Shown: positions 21,748 through 32,559 of the stretch, piece after piece
How the letters are laid out: the number at the start of each line of letters is the position of its first letter
Position numbering within the stretch: the stretch's first letter is position 1
NCBI GenBank assembly: GCA_029215795.1
Contig: JARDYH010000002.1
Coordinates: forward strand, 270,576,310 to 270,640,309
Direction: 5' to 3'
Length of the DNA: 64,000 nt
Origin: Anniella stebbinsi
Lineage: Eukaryota > Chordata > Lepidosauria > Squamata > Anniellidae
Program-made: the position numbers and the translations under genes
The notes under the pieces: model-generated
Databases searched by the model: none
What the model was told of the DNA's origin: nothing
Seen by the model: the letters and a program-made list of their open reading frames with translations, nothing else

Positions 21748-24700
21748 GTAAGTTTCCATTGCTAGTTTTCTTTTCTATTCCTTTCCCTGCAGTCAGGAAG
21801 TTAAGTCACAAAGTCATAAGAAGCTCACCTATGAACGTATATCAGGAACGGGCAACTTGTGCTTCCCCCCACATGTTTTGGTCTATACCCTAGCCAGCAT
21901 AGCCAATGGTGAGGGATCATGGGAGTTGTAGGCCAAGGCATCTGGAAGGCCCTGACATATGAACACCTTATACCGTTAGATCAGGGATGGGCAGAAGGTA
22001 GATCAGGCTATACTGGTAAACGTCCAGGTGATGTGCCATAGACTGGCAAGCGTTTCTGACTTCCAATGATTTAACACAGCCTTCCCCCACCAGCTGACTG
22101 AGGGATTATGGAAGCTGTATTCCAACACATCTGGTTGGTGCCAGGTAGGAGAAAGCTGGTTTAACAAAAGCAACAACAACAAGGCATTTTCTCCCCCCCC
22201 CCCAAATTTGGATGCAGAAACAAAGAAAGATTGAAGGGGGAAACATGAGCAGATTTGACTGTGAAAGGACCGAGATCCGTTGTGGTCCTGAAAATAAATT
22301 CTCCAACCTGGGCAGTTCTTGAACAACTGGGCCACATTGGCATTCTGTCTGTGGTTTGATTTATTTATTTATTTATTTTGCCATTCTATCTGACTCTATG
22401 ACCAACTCCCTGGAATCCCGTATGGTAGAATATGTTTAAATTTGAAGAATGGACAGACTGAGAGTTCTGCTTGAATTCAACCTCAGGATATCAAATTTTA
22501 ATAAAGAAACATATATCAGGGGTGTAGGACAGCCTCCACCAACCTGGCTCCCTCCAGATGTATTGGACTACACCTCCTATTATCCTGGACTACAATGGGA
22601 GTTGTAGTCCAATACATCTGGAGGGCCCGAGGTTGGGGAAGGCTGTTGTAGGTTATTAGAATACATACCATTTTCAGGAGCAGGATAAATAAGCATAGAT
22701 GCAAAATACATGGGGACAAATCTCCTCAGTCATGTTTCTTTGTTTCAGGCAGTGTTTACCAATAGCCTATGCAAAAATATATAAATACATCAATATATTT
22801 TTTTAAATCTCTGGCAAAAGCAGGTGCCTTCTGCTTCAGGATACTCCATACCAATGAACACAAACCAGCCATGCATACTTCATAGCTTCCACTGGTCCCA
22901 AACATAATCCTCTCCATCAGCTATGGAAAATGTTGGGTTGGTATTTGTATATTTTAACTCGATTATTTATATATCACATTTTTATTATTGCTACCATCTG
23001 TTTAAGGAATCTCTAAGAATTTACTATGTATTGCATGGTTTTTAACTTCTTGTTAGCTCTTTTTTATTCTAACAGTAGGTTAGAATCATCATCATCATCA
23101 TCATGCCACCCTTCTCCCAAGGAGCTCAGGGTGGTATACATATGGGTCATTCCATTTTATCATCACAAGAATCCTTTGAGGTAGTTTGCAGCTGACATTT
23201 GCTAACAAGAACTTGTTGGATCAGTTTGTACAAATGCTTCCTTTGAATGACCTTTGTCCCACAATTATCATCTCCTTTTAGAAAGCTAGAAGGTCAGCAC
23301 TCAAACAAGGATTTCTTGTATGTTGCTATTAACAAACCAGGTGGGGTGGGGAGACTGCCAAGGGTATCCTTAAGATGTCACTTACAAAAGGCCCTTTGAA
23401 CATGCATTCTTCTGGTACATGCCACAAGCACCACAGCTGACAATGGGGCTATTCAAACATCATGCTAACCCATACTCAGTGGTTGAATGAATCGTTGTTG
23501 ACCCATGGGTTGTTTGTTGAACTGTGGGTTAACGTGTTGTCTGAATGTGCACAGAGTGGCTCGTTAACCATGCAGTGTGGCTTGTTAACCACTGTGAATA
23601 ACCCAAAAACAAACCATGAGTTCTGAAGGGAGCTTGTTTGAGAAAAAGAAGCCACATTGCATGCTAACACACCACCCTGTGGAAAGTATCCTAGCTTTAG
23701 GCAACACACTAATCCACAGTTCAACAAACAAGCCACAGTTCAACAACCCACACTCAACCACTGAGTGTGGATTAGCGTGTTGTCTGAACAGCCCCAATAA
23801 AGGAAATACTTGTTTCTTTCTTCTGCTCCAATATCTGAAATATATTGTTGTTTCCTTCTCTCCTAGGTTTCGTTGTATAGTATACCCATTCAGACAGAAA
23901 CTAAGCCTACGAAAAGCCTTGATCACCATTGTTATCATTTGGGTCTTAGCCCTAATCATCATGTGTCCCTCTGCAGTCACCTTGACTGTCACCAGGGATG
24001 AATACCACTTCATGCTAGATGCCTACAACAATTCCTACCCACTCTACTCCTGCTGGGAGGCCTGGCCAGACAAAGAGATGCGCAAAATCTACACAACTGT
24101 TCTTTTCTCACACATTTACCTTGCCCCTCTCACCTCAATTGTGATCATGTATGCCCGGATTGCCTTCAAACTCTTCAAATCGTCCGCCCCCATACGAGGC
24201 TCCCAGTCAGAGGAGCATGAAGGGAGAAGGGTCTCCAGGAGGAAAATCAAAGTGATCAATATGTTGATCATTGTGGCATTATTCTTCACGCTCTCATGGT
24301 TACCCTTGTGGACATTAATGCTTCTGACAGACTATGGGAACCTCACTGAGTATCAACTCAACCTCATTACAGTTTATTTCTTCCCATTTGCCCATTGGCT
24401 GGCTTTCTTTAACAGCAGCATTAACCCAATCATCTATGGGTACTTCAACGAGAACTTCCGGAGAGGCTTCCAAGAGGCCTTCAAAGTTCAGCTCTGCTCC
24501 ATGGAAAGGGAACACAAGGATGCCTATTCTGATCAGAACAACAGCGGATTCCTTTTCGGGGCACGCAATCGGATTTTTGTGGAAGTTCATGGCAGCGACT
24601 CAGCACAGCCCTCTGAATCTGGCCAAAGTAGTCTTTTGAGAACAGGATTGTTTCCTGCGAGGAATGGGCGGGTAGCTCACCATGGGCTGATGGTGGAGGA

Positions 24701-24758
24701 TTTGGACAGTAAAAGTTGCTCTCCCAATACAGTCACCGTCCCAGCTTGGGATATCTAA
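21648..24758 (+). CDS. NPFFR1: Neuropeptide FF receptor 1 (class A GPCR), last two coding exons
   Basis: Plasma-membrane receptor for RFamide peptides (NPFF/RFRP type). Two exons are visible, 21648-21747 and 23867-24758, joined in phase (split AG|G arginine codon). The first encodes TM3 ([20 protein letters not shown]) and the start of the E-R-F motif that replaces DRY. The second encodes TM4, ECL2 with SCWEAWP, TM5, TM6 with [12 protein letters not shown]7 with [12 protein letters not shown] (NPxxY), and a cytoplasmic tail ending in NGRVAHHGL and then PAWDI, as I recall for NPFFR1. Exons for the N-terminus, TM1 and TM2 were not found and probably lie upstream of base 1 or were missed. NPFFR2 is the alternative; the tail favours NPFFR1. 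Next to PPA1, as in other amniotes. Confidence 0.93.
21848..21960. repeat. NPFFR1: Decayed copy of the short foldback MITE
   Basis: GGGCAACTTGTG, then CTAGCCAGCATAGCCAATGG, TCATGGGAGTTGTAGGCC and CATCTGGAAGG. Same family as 28605-28735. Confidence 0.65.
22516..22652. mobile_element. NPFFR1: Short foldback MITE
   Basis: Arms CCTCCAGATGTATTGGACTA and TAGTCCAATACATCTGGAGG are exact reverse complements around an ACTCC/GGAGT core. This is a very common squamate repeat type. In an NPFFR1 intron. Confidence 0.82.
23445..23795. mobile_element. NPFFR1: Harbinger-like MITE H5 in the last NPFFR1 intron
   Basis: GGGGCTATTCAAACATCATG ... GTGTTGTCTGAACAGCCCC with AAT duplicated (23442-23444, 23796-23798). 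Internal segments such as AACCCA and GTGGGTT repeat in inverted order. Ends 71 bp before the last receptor exon. Confidence 0.82.
23867..24758 (+). CDS. NPFFR1: NPFFR1 terminal coding exon (TM4 to C-terminus)
   Basis: Pyrimidine-rich acceptor TTCTCTCCTAG ends at 23866. The exon encodes 296 residues after the split arginine and stops at TAA 24756-24758. The frame is open upstream of the acceptor as far as 23616, but that part is an inverted-repeat transposon in the intron, not receptor coding sequence. Confidence 0.94.
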
Positions 24759-25176
24759 GGATATTTGAGACTCCTCTAACTGAAGGATGGACTTTGCTAG
24801 ATATCATTATCTCATTTTCTGAACATGTGAACCAAACACACTTCAAGTAAGCTTCTCAAGTCCAAACCTTTTACCACTGTAGACAACTAAGTGAAAGGAT
24901 ATGACTTTTGGCAAACTTCCTCTTCTTCTTCTAGTCCCAAGTTTTGATATGTCAGTATGGCACAGGCCAGTTTTTATAAAACATTTCCATTTATAAATGC
25001 ATATTTCTCTCATGTATGTTCAGAAGGGGCTACAGATGAAATTTGGGGATACAGGCCTGTATTTAAAGGGGAAGCAGGCAGAACAATGATTTTGAAATGC
25101 GCTCCTTAGCAGGAGCAGAGTTGACTGTGGCTTGTCAACTACCTCATCTATTAGACACTACTGGCTGTGCTACCTC
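24759..25176 (+). other. NPFFR1: NPFFR1 3' untranslated / 3' flank
   Basis: Sequence after the NPFFR1 stop. No canonical AATAAA is clear before the (AAT)n tract at 25177-25190 and the CR1 fragment beyond it, so the mRNA end cannot be placed. Confidence 0.35.
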
Positions 25177-25221
25177 AATAATAATAATAACCCAGAAAAG
25201 ACTGAGAAGTAAGAGGAAGAT

Positions 25222-25680
25222 ATTGTAGAGCTGGAAAAAGTGCAGAACAGGGCAACAAAAATTAATAAGGGGCTGGAACATCTCCCTATGAGGGAAGGTT
25301 ACAATAACTTGGGGGAAAAGAGGCTAAAGAGAGACATGATAGAGGTGTACAAAATTATGCATGGTGTTGAGAATGTGGCTCTTTTCTCTGTCTCTCAAAA
25401 TACTAGAACCCGGGGTCATCCCTTGAAGCTAATTGATGGGAGATTCAGGATAGATAAAACAAAGTACTTCTTCACACAGCACATAGTTACACTGTGGAAT
25501 TCACTACCACAAGATGCAGTGATGGTCACCCATTTGGATGGCTTTAAAAGGGGGTTGGATAAATTCCTGGAGGAGAAGGCTATCAATGGCTACTAGTCCT
25601 GATGTCTATGTGCTACCTCCAGTAGCAGAGGCAGAAAGCCTATGTACACCAGTTGCTGGGAAACATGGGTGGGAAGGTTA
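25222..25680 (+). mobile_element. CR1 LINE 3' fragment
   Basis: The 118-codon open stretch 25240-25596 reads RATKINKGLEHLPMREGYNN, then RDMIEVYKIMHGVENV and FKRGLDKFLEEKAINGY, the CR1 C-terminus. The 3' part CTACCTCCAGTAGCAGAGGC follows and breaks off near 25680. Confidence 0.85.
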
Positions 25681-25723
25681 AGAAAACTCTCCATTCAGGA
25701 AATAGAAGGATAAACTATTCATA

Positions 25724-25738
25724 GCACACACACACACG

Positions 25739-25784
<46 letters not shown>
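25724..25784 (+). repeat. (AC)n(AG)n compound microsatellite
   Basis: ACACAC run interrupted by ACGCACAC, changing to about 20 AG units. Confidence 0.97.
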
Positions 25785-25786
<2 letters not shown>

Positions 25787-26459
25787 CAAAGACATCAGTC
25801 ATTTACTTTACATTAAGTCCTAACAGCCCCATAAACTAGTGCGAGACTATGCCATGGTGATTCAGAAGTTCATATTGTGTCATGGCTGCCACGTCCACAT
25901 GATCAGCTCCCATGTCACCATGGGCTGTTTGTTTGTTTGTTTGTGTGGATGAGCCTCCAGCACCTGTGATTCTTAACCAGTTTTCTATCCAAGTACTGGC
26001 CACGCCTCCAAGCTTAGCTTAAAAGACTAGATGCCATCCAGATGCTTGTTAAGCCAGTCTAGCTGCCATGCCCCAATAGTAACCACCTGATTTAGCAACC
26101 ATGTGAGATGGGTGGATGACATGGATTTTTGGTTCCCAGAAGTTACAAATTTATAGCTGTTTGAAGATTATGGTTACACATCATGATCTACAGACTGCTG
26201 AAATTGGCATGCTGCTACATCTGAACTAGTTTAATCCCACTCACATCAATGCAATTAACCTAGTTTCAGTGTTTTGTAGATTGCATCCATAATATCACTT
26301 TCTTATTCCAGTGCAATGAGCAGCTCTAATCTCAAGCGCCTGAAGTTTGATGGGGGGAGATATGGCCCATATTAAAAAGCGCCAAATAGCATCCATAGTT
26401 TTTCATAAAGTCGATAAATCACCAAGAGAAGCAGCATCTTTATTGTTGTCATTAATCAT

Positions 26460-26777
26460 TAGAATATTTATTTATTTATTATTATTATTATTTATTTTAT
26501 TTCTAACCCACCTCTCCATCCAGATCGAGGCGGGGAACAACAATAAATATAAATATAAAAATCATAAAATAGATAATCAGATAAAAACAAATACATTATT
26601 AAAAACATCTTAAAATTCAACTGGATAGGCCTGCTGGAAGAGAGTAGTCTTCACGGCTCTCTTAAATTCCAGAAGACTGCTAATTTGTCGAATCTCCTCC
26701 AGCAGGCCATTCCACAGTCTGGGAGCAGCAGAAGAGAAGGTCCTCTGGGTAACACTCGTCAGCCTAGTTCTGGCACC
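26460..26777 (-). mobile_element. L2-type LINE, 3' end fragment
   Basis: ATT-rich tail followed by CCACCTCTCC/GATCGAGGCGGGGAAC and the C-terminal codons (CATTCCACAGTCTGGGAGC). Same family and orientation as the two long copies, cut after about 315 bp. Confidence 0.88.
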
Positions 26778-26804
26778 AAGTATGCAAAGTTATGTATAAA
26801 CCAC

Positions 26805-27055
26805 AAAGAGTCTTGTGACACTTTAGAGACTAACAAAATTATTGTGGCATAAGGTTTCATGGCAACTGTCCACTTCAAATATTTGAAGTGTTAATCTCAA
26901 ATTGGCAGATTTATAGACATGCGTGGGAGGATGTAAACCATGTTGTCAGAGGGAACCATGAGAAATGGAATTGAATCTCTTGATGGATTATACTTCAGCA
27001 ATTTCATGTCTTTGAAATTCTTTTGCTTAAGAATGATCACCCTAAGGTCAGTGAC
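26805..27055 (-). mobile_element. Second copy of the Penelope-like remnant
   Basis: CAAAGAGTCTTGTGACAC, then GAGACTAACAAAATTATTGT and GCATAAGGTTTCATGGCAAC. The minus strand reads LRVIILKQKNFKDMKLLK, aligning to the copy at 2290-2885. Confidence 0.4.
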
Positions 27056-27059
27056 AGAG

Positions 27060-27240
27060 AGGCCTGCTTCTCACGACACAATGGCCCACTTCGGGTTGTT
27101 TAATCCACAGTAAGGCTGTGGTGCATGCCGTGTTGTGCAAACCCGGCGAGCGTGGGTTATGCGAGAGTTAAATAATTTATTGTAAACAATTTATAACCCT
27201 AGAACAGACCATGGGGCATGCGATGGTTGTTTGACCTTCA
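27060..27240. repeat. Possible Harbinger-like remnant
   Basis: Sequence AGGCCTGCTTCTCACGACAC near the left and GGGTTATGCGAG and TTATAACCC inside resemble the H-family style, but I cannot find a matching right end. Confidence 0.25.
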
Positions 27241-27248
27241 CATAACCC

Positions 27249-27568
27249 TAGGCTGACCATATGAAAAGGAGGACAGGGCTCCTGTAACTTTAACAGTTGT
27301 AGAGAAAAGGGAATTTCAGCCAGTGTCGTTTGTATGCAATTAGTTCCTGGTGAAATTCCCCCTTCATCACAACAGTTAAAGTTGCAGGGGCCCTGCCTTC
27401 TTTTGTATATGGTCACTCTAGTATAGTACCTGCAACTTTAACTGTTGTGATGAAGAGGGAATTTCACCAGGGACTAATTGCATACAAACGACACTGGCTG
27501 AAATTCCCTTTTCTCTACAATGGTTAAAGTTACATGAGCCCTGTCCTCCTTTTCATATGGTCAGCCTA
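27249..27568. mobile_element. 320-bp foldback MITE, copy 1
   Basis: Starts TAGGCTGACCATATGAAAAG and ends CATATGGTCAGCCTA. Exact 8-bp duplication CATAACCC at 27241-27248 and 27569-27576. The halves are inverted repeats with GGACAGGGCTCCTG, AACTTTAAC and GGAATTTCA blocks. No coding capacity. hAT-type target duplication. Confidence 0.9.
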
Positions 27569-27576
27569 CATAACCC

Positions 27577-27700
27577 ACAGTATGTTGAAATACAACTCCC
27601 ATCATCCCCAGTCAATATGACTTGTGTATTGGTGGGATCATGGGGGTTGAAGTCCAACACATCTGGATGGCACTGGGTTAGGGAAGGCTGGTCTAGGTAT
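27577..27700. repeat. Partial copy of the short foldback MITE
   Basis: ATACAACTCCCATCATCCCC, then GGGTTGAAGTCCAACACATC and GGGAAGGCTGGTCTAGG. It directly abuts the 320-bp MITE at 27249-27568. Confidence 0.6.
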
Positions 27701-28479
27701 ACAATACCTGTTGGATTACCGCTACACTCAAAAAAATCAAGACAGTTGGTGAGGCAGGAAGGCTTCTCTTTGCAAAAGGCATGCTGATTCTTCAGAGGAA
27801 AGACGTGTTATACCAAAGTTCTAGAACATGGGTGAAGAACAATGTTGGGCTGGAGGCCGGATTGCCACCCCTAGGGCTTCCACAGACCAGATGACATCAG
27901 CGAGTATGGTAACACCCAATGATGTCATTATCCTGCCCGTTTTAGCCTTTCTCCATGCTTGAAGAGGCAAAGGTGACATGTGACACAACTTGGCCAGGGT
28001 GAGTGACTGCTCTTCCTGGCACCAACCAAATTCCTCGCTGCCCCGCAGTTATCTCTGATCGCAGATCCATGGGAGTGTCATGCAGGGGAATCCCCGCTAC
28101 TGTCTCCATTCTCAGATTGGGGATAACAGTGGGAATTCTTCTGGGGTGAAATCCTCCAGGAGGTGGGGCGATTCAAAGCTCGGTCACACACCCCTGGAGG
28201 AACTACAGGAGGCTCCACATGCTGGACAGGAAAGCCTGGAGGGCTGGGTTAGACCTATGGGCCAAGGTTTCTGTACTTCTGTCATAGAATGTGTCAGAAT
28301 GTCAGCTGCATAGTTCATGAGCTGTTGTCCCTTTATGTTTTTTACATTTATTGCAGAGTGACTGTTACCCTGCCCTTCAAACAAGATCCCAGGATGGCTA
28401 ATTGTTCTTTATTTGTTCCATTCGGAGAGAACATAACCAACTCACTTCATTTCAGGAAGAGATGCAGTTCTACAGTATG

Positions 28480-29142
28480 AGGTTGCCAACTGACCAGGAA
28501 AAAGACTATTCTCCTCCTCTGCCTTTAGCAGCAGCTTGACCTGCAGAAATCAGCAGATGAAGTTTTCTACAGCATTGAGATAAACACTATCACTTCCTAC
28601 ACTGGGGTGGGCAACTTGCGACCCTCCAGATGTTTTGGCCCACAACTCCCAGCATGCTTTAGCATTGACTACATTGGCTAGGGCTGGTGGGAGCTGTGGC
28701 CCTCCAAATGTTTTGGCCTACAAGTTACCTACCCCTAGGGTGACCAGATAAAATCCAGATCAGGGCTCATGTAACTTTAACAGTTGAAGAGAAAAGGGAA
28801 TTTCAGCCAGTGTCATTTGTATGCAATTAGTTCCTGGTGAAATTCCCTCTTCATCACAACAGTTAAAGGTGCAGGCACTATACTAGAGTGACCATATACA
28901 AAAGAAGGCAGGGCCCCTGCAACTTTAACTGTTGTGATGATGAGGGGATTTCACCAGGAACTAATTGCATACTAATGACACTGGCTGAAATTCCCTTTTC
29001 TCTACAACTGTTAAAGTTACATGAGCCCTGACCTGGATTTTATCTGGTCACCCTACCTACCCCTGTCCTAATCCTACAGATCAAGCTTTTGTTAAAGGCA
29101 CAGGAGCAGGGGCTGATAAAACCAAGTTGGTAACCCTGCCTA
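28480..29142. mobile_element. Three-layer nest of inverted-repeat elements
   Basis: Outer repeat 28480-28604 plus ~29064-29142 has ends GGTTGCCAACT and AGTTGGTAACC. Inside it sits a foldback at 28605-28735 (GGGGTGGGCAACTTG ... CAAGTTACCTACCCC), and at that repeat's right end the 320-bp MITE 28736-29055. An uninterrupted relative of the outer repeat is at 30028-30216. Confidence 0.7.
28736..29055. mobile_element. 320-bp foldback MITE, copy 2, nested
   Basis: TAGGGTGACCAG ... CTGGTCACCCTA with an exact 8-bp duplication CCTACCCC at 28728-28735 and 29056-29063. Same family and same 320-bp length as the copy at 27249. Inserted at the edge of a second foldback repeat. Confidence 0.9.
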
Positions 29143-29491
29143 ATTAAAATCCCATGACTAATATTCATAATCAATTCCAAATTTTAAAGAATAAAGCAAC
29201 CAAGAAAATGGAGTGTGAATCCAGATAAGAAAATATCCTTGAAACTGAAAGGCAAACTCATTTGCTAAATCAAAGTGTTTACTACCTGTATTAGTCCTTT
29301 GTCTTCTATAGCACTGTGAGTAAAGACTAACTATGTCAGAATTCTTATTTGCCATTTTAGTAACTAGTTGTCTTGTAAAAGTAGTGATGTTGTTCACAGT
29401 TGTTGACAGTGTAACAGAAATAAAGGATACTCTCTGTTGCTGTAGTTTTTAAATTATGAAAAAGGATGATTCTACAAGGAGGCCTCTTAGC

Positions 29492-29811
29492 TAGGGTGAC
29501 CACATGGAAAGGAGGACAGGGCTCCTGTATTGTATTGTATTGTATTGAAAAGGGAATTTCAGCAGGTATCATTTTTATGCATGCAGCACCTGGTGAAATT
29601 CCTTCTTCATCACAACAACTAAAGCTGCAGGAGCTCTGCCTAGATTGACCAGATGCAAAAGAGGGCAGGGCTCCTGCAACTTTAACTGTTGTGATGAAGA
29701 GGGATTTCACCAGGTGCTTCATGCACACAAATGACACCTGCTGAAATTCCCTTTTCAGTGCAGCTGTTAAAGATACTGAAACCCAGTCCTCCTTTTCATA
29801 TGGTCACCCTA
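29492..29811. mobile_element. 320-bp foldback MITE, copy 3
   Basis: TAGGGTGACCACATGGAAAG ... CATATGGTCACCCTA, again 320 bp. The left arm contains a (TATTG)n slippage run at 29527-29548. Flanks CTTAGC/TTTAGC suggest a degraded target duplication. Confidence 0.85.
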
Positions 29812-29819
29812 TTTAGCAC

Positions 29820-30025
29820 TACCAATCAAAAGGAATTCTGCAGCAATTCCATCTTTTCTTCCTTAATGGGATATTTTTCTGGTGAGAAAAAAGGTGGAAC
29901 CAGCAGTGGAAAAACATGAGAATGCTACAAATTGAAGATGACATCATCTGGCTGCCCAATAAAATTCTGTGAATGGAGGAGGAGCACCTAGTGTCTGCAG
30001 CTACTGATGGAGGTTTCTGTTGCAT
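29820..30025 (+). repeat. Dispersed repeat, relative of 16096-16300
   Basis: Aligns with the copy near 16.1 kb over about 200 bp. Nature of the element not recognised. Confidence 0.55.
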
Positions 30026-30027
30026 TT

Positions 30028-30216
30028 AGGGTTGCCCACCTTTGAACACTGATGTCCCTTTAACAGTAGTTTGATTTGCAGAACTTAGCAGGTGGCAATG
30101 TTTGCCTCCATGCCATCAAAAGCTTTACCTGTTGATATCTGCATATCAAACATCTGTAAAAGGTACAGGAGAAGTCCAGGCATTTTTTTCCTCTTGTGGC
30201 CAGGAGGCAACCCTAG
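30028..30216. repeat. Outer-repeat relative, uninterrupted
   Basis: AGGGTTGCCCACC ... GGAGGCAACCCT inverted ends. Interior TTTGATTTGCAGAACTTAGC and AAAAGGTACAGGAG align to the two halves flanking the nest at 28605-29063. Confidence 0.6.
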
Positions 30217-30384
30217 TTACCATTTGTGAGGTTTCAATCCTGTTTTAAGCACTTACAACATGTGTTTCTCAAAACAATGGTGGGCGCAGGGTGTCTCCCA
30301 TTCAGGATAACCACAATGTGGGGGGGTAGTAGAAGCTAGGGTTGGACCAAAATGGTCACCTTACTTTTGTGACCCTTTACAGCA

Positions 30385-30710
30385 GAGATGCAGAACCTCA
30401 GGCCTACAGGCCATATCTGGCCTACATGGGGTTCCAATCTAACCTTCTGGAGTTCCCCAGAAGGCCACACCCCCTTCCCCTGGCCATGCCCCTTTTTCAC
30501 AACTGCTGATCCTAACCTTTGCATATTTCCTCCCATTCTAAAAGGTTTAAATGTCTCTCCTAAGGTTTAGTTACTGGTAGTAAGAGCTTTAAACTACAAT
30601 ATGCAGGTATTTTTGGCCCTGCCCACCACCGGAATGTGGTCCCCAAGAGCTTATCCAAAATTGAATTTAGCACTCAGTATGAAAGAGGTTCAACATCCCT
30701 GCTGGACAAG
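30385..30710. repeat. Uninterrupted copy of the repeat at 5190-6060
   Basis: GCAGAACCTCAGGCC ... CATTCTAAAAGGTTTAAATG ... GTTTAGTTACTGG ... GAAAGAGGTTCAACATCC. Provides the empty site for the MITE at 5365. A third partial copy is at 34112-34260. Confidence 0.72.
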
Positions 30711-30999
30711 CTGCAAAACCCTGGCTGCGTTCAAACAACACTTTTGTTAATATGCATCAATATGCAATGGAATGTGGAGGGGAAACCCACCCCCAGCAAA
30801 TTCTTTATTATGGTTTAATTAGGAAAGCGAATAAACATAATATAATTAGTATCAGAATGACTTTACATAAATCTTTAGGTTGGTTACAGTTAGAATACTG
30901 TTACTCCATCTGAAAAGGGATATTTCAAAGGAGCTTTGGCTATTGGGTGGTATAGAAATGCAATAGATAAATTAATTAATTAATTAAAAGTGGACAAGC

Positions 31000-31237
31000 A
31001 TAATTATTCAAGGGTTGATGCAATTTCCCTACAAGGAATGCTTAAAGTGTTTAGCCTTTTTTAGTTTAGGGAAGAAGAAGAAAAAAGAAGGAACATCATA
31101 GAGATCTATATAAAATTATATGCAATGTGAATAGAGAGATTTTCCCATCCCATAATACTAGAATTGGGGGGGTGTCACCCAATGAAATTGATTGGCAGTA
31201 GATTCAGGATGGACAAAAGGAAGTATTTCTTCATTCA
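31000..31237 (+). mobile_element. CR1 LINE fragment
   Basis: Decayed match to the CR1 C-terminal region: ATCATAGAGATCTATATAAA, then ATAATACTAGAATTGG and AGGAAGTATTTCTTCATTCA. Interrupted on the right by a Harbinger-style element. Confidence 0.65.
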
Positions 31238-31590
31238 ATGGGCCTGTTCACACATCATGACAGCCCACTGGGGCTTAATATACCTGTGGGGGCTGCCATG
31301 TTGTACCAGTCTCCTGCTGGTTTGCTATGTTTTGTCATGTCATTCAAACTCAGGCAACAGGGGTTATTTCAGGAATATGCAACCCTCAAATAATCCTAAA
31401 ACAAGCCATGGATCATTTGAGGGTTGTCTAACTCTCAAACAACCCCTGCTATCTAGGTTCAGATGACATGACAACCCATAGCAAATCCCTGCCAAGACTG
31501 AATATTCAGAATGGCTACCTGGACGTGCCAAAAGCCACCATGTCTTAAATAAGCCACATAGCCTGTGGTGACTGTGCAAACCAGATCGGA
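31238..31590. mobile_element. Probable DNA-transposon remnant inserted in CR1
   Basis: Begins GGGCCTGTTCACACATCATG, like the Harbinger-type ends, and interrupts a CR1 reading region. Inverted AACCCTCAAATAAT / ATTTGAGGGTTG blocks occur inside. The right end, near GTGACTGTGCAAACC, is uncertain. Confidence 0.45.
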
Positions 31591-31639
31591 ATATCTCTGC
31601 ATTTCAGGTGAAAGGGCAATGGGGTGGGGTGTCTTAAAT

Positions 31640-31745
31640 TCAAGCCCTTCTTGTAGCCTTCCCAGCCATGCTGACTGGGGAAGGTAGGGGCTGTAGTTCA
31701 ACATGCCTAAAGGGCCTCTGTTTGGGATAGGCTGGACTAGCTGAT
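31640..31745. repeat. Partial copy of the short foldback MITE
   Basis: CCTTCCCAGCCATGCTGACT, then GGGGCTGTAGTTCAACATGC. Decayed. Another scrap of this family lies near 56620-56690. Confidence 0.5.
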
Positions 31746-32122
31746 TTCCCGCTGAGATCCAACAAGGTTCTGTTTATGCGCGTGGTCTGGCACAGCACGC
31801 CGTGTAATAAGCCTATTAGAAAGGCGAAGGACAGAGCCATTCAGAAGGGCAAGGGGCACCCGGTGCGTGAGAAGAGCGCGCCTGCAGGCCCCTTGAAACC
31901 CGAAAGGGCGGGATGGGGAAGAGATCACGGGGCGGCTCATCGGTTTGCAGGCTATATTTCTCCTTTATTTTTTGAACCGGTGGCCAAAGTAGCTGGTTGG
32001 GGTGCTTACAGTGCCAATTGCTCATAGGAGACAAAGCAGACATCCAAGATTTGTGGCCGCCTCCCTCCCCACAAAAAGCAGAAGCAAAGACACACAAGCG
32101 GCTGCGGGAAACACATCACAAA

Positions 32123-32221
32123 AGCTCTACACTATTGCTTTAAAACGGGTTACAACAGTTTTAAACCGGTTACCGGTTTAAAACTGTTATAACCCGTTTT
32201 AAAGCTGAAGTGTAGATAGGC
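32123..32221. repeat. Near-perfect 99-bp palindrome upstream of PPA1
   Basis: Arms of ~48 bp: AGCTCTACACTATTGCTTTA at the left and TAAAGCTGAAGTGTAGATAG at the right, centred on ACCGGTTACCGGT. Likely a minimal foldback MITE; a decayed relative is near 11820-11950 (GCTTTAAAACAGTTTATAAT). Confidence 0.82.
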
Positions 32222-32559
32222 TCTCAGATAATATTTCCTGCACTATTACAAAGCAATACGATTGTCCCCATATTGGAGATGGAGAAGCTCTGAAAATGCT
32301 ATCTGCACTACACACAAAGCAGTATGATTGCACCCCCTCCACACCACCACATTGAAGACGAAGAAGGGAGAGGCTGGAAGGCAGAATGCCCATATTATAT
32401 GCGTGGGGCTGAAACAGGGTGGCGGTGCGGCAACAACCCTGCAAGGAAGTCCAGTGTCAATATCTCCGTCTTGCCGTGTTTGTGCGCGGAGGGGAAAGGG
32501 CTGAGGGTGAAGAGGAACTGCCTTTCAACAACGCCGTAAAATAATCCAGGTAAATCTAG

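Noticed and set aside
23616..23866. N-terminal extension of the NPFFR1 last exon
   Set aside because: It consists of MITE H5 and intron, and the conserved coding sequence starts exactly at the AG acceptor before 23867.
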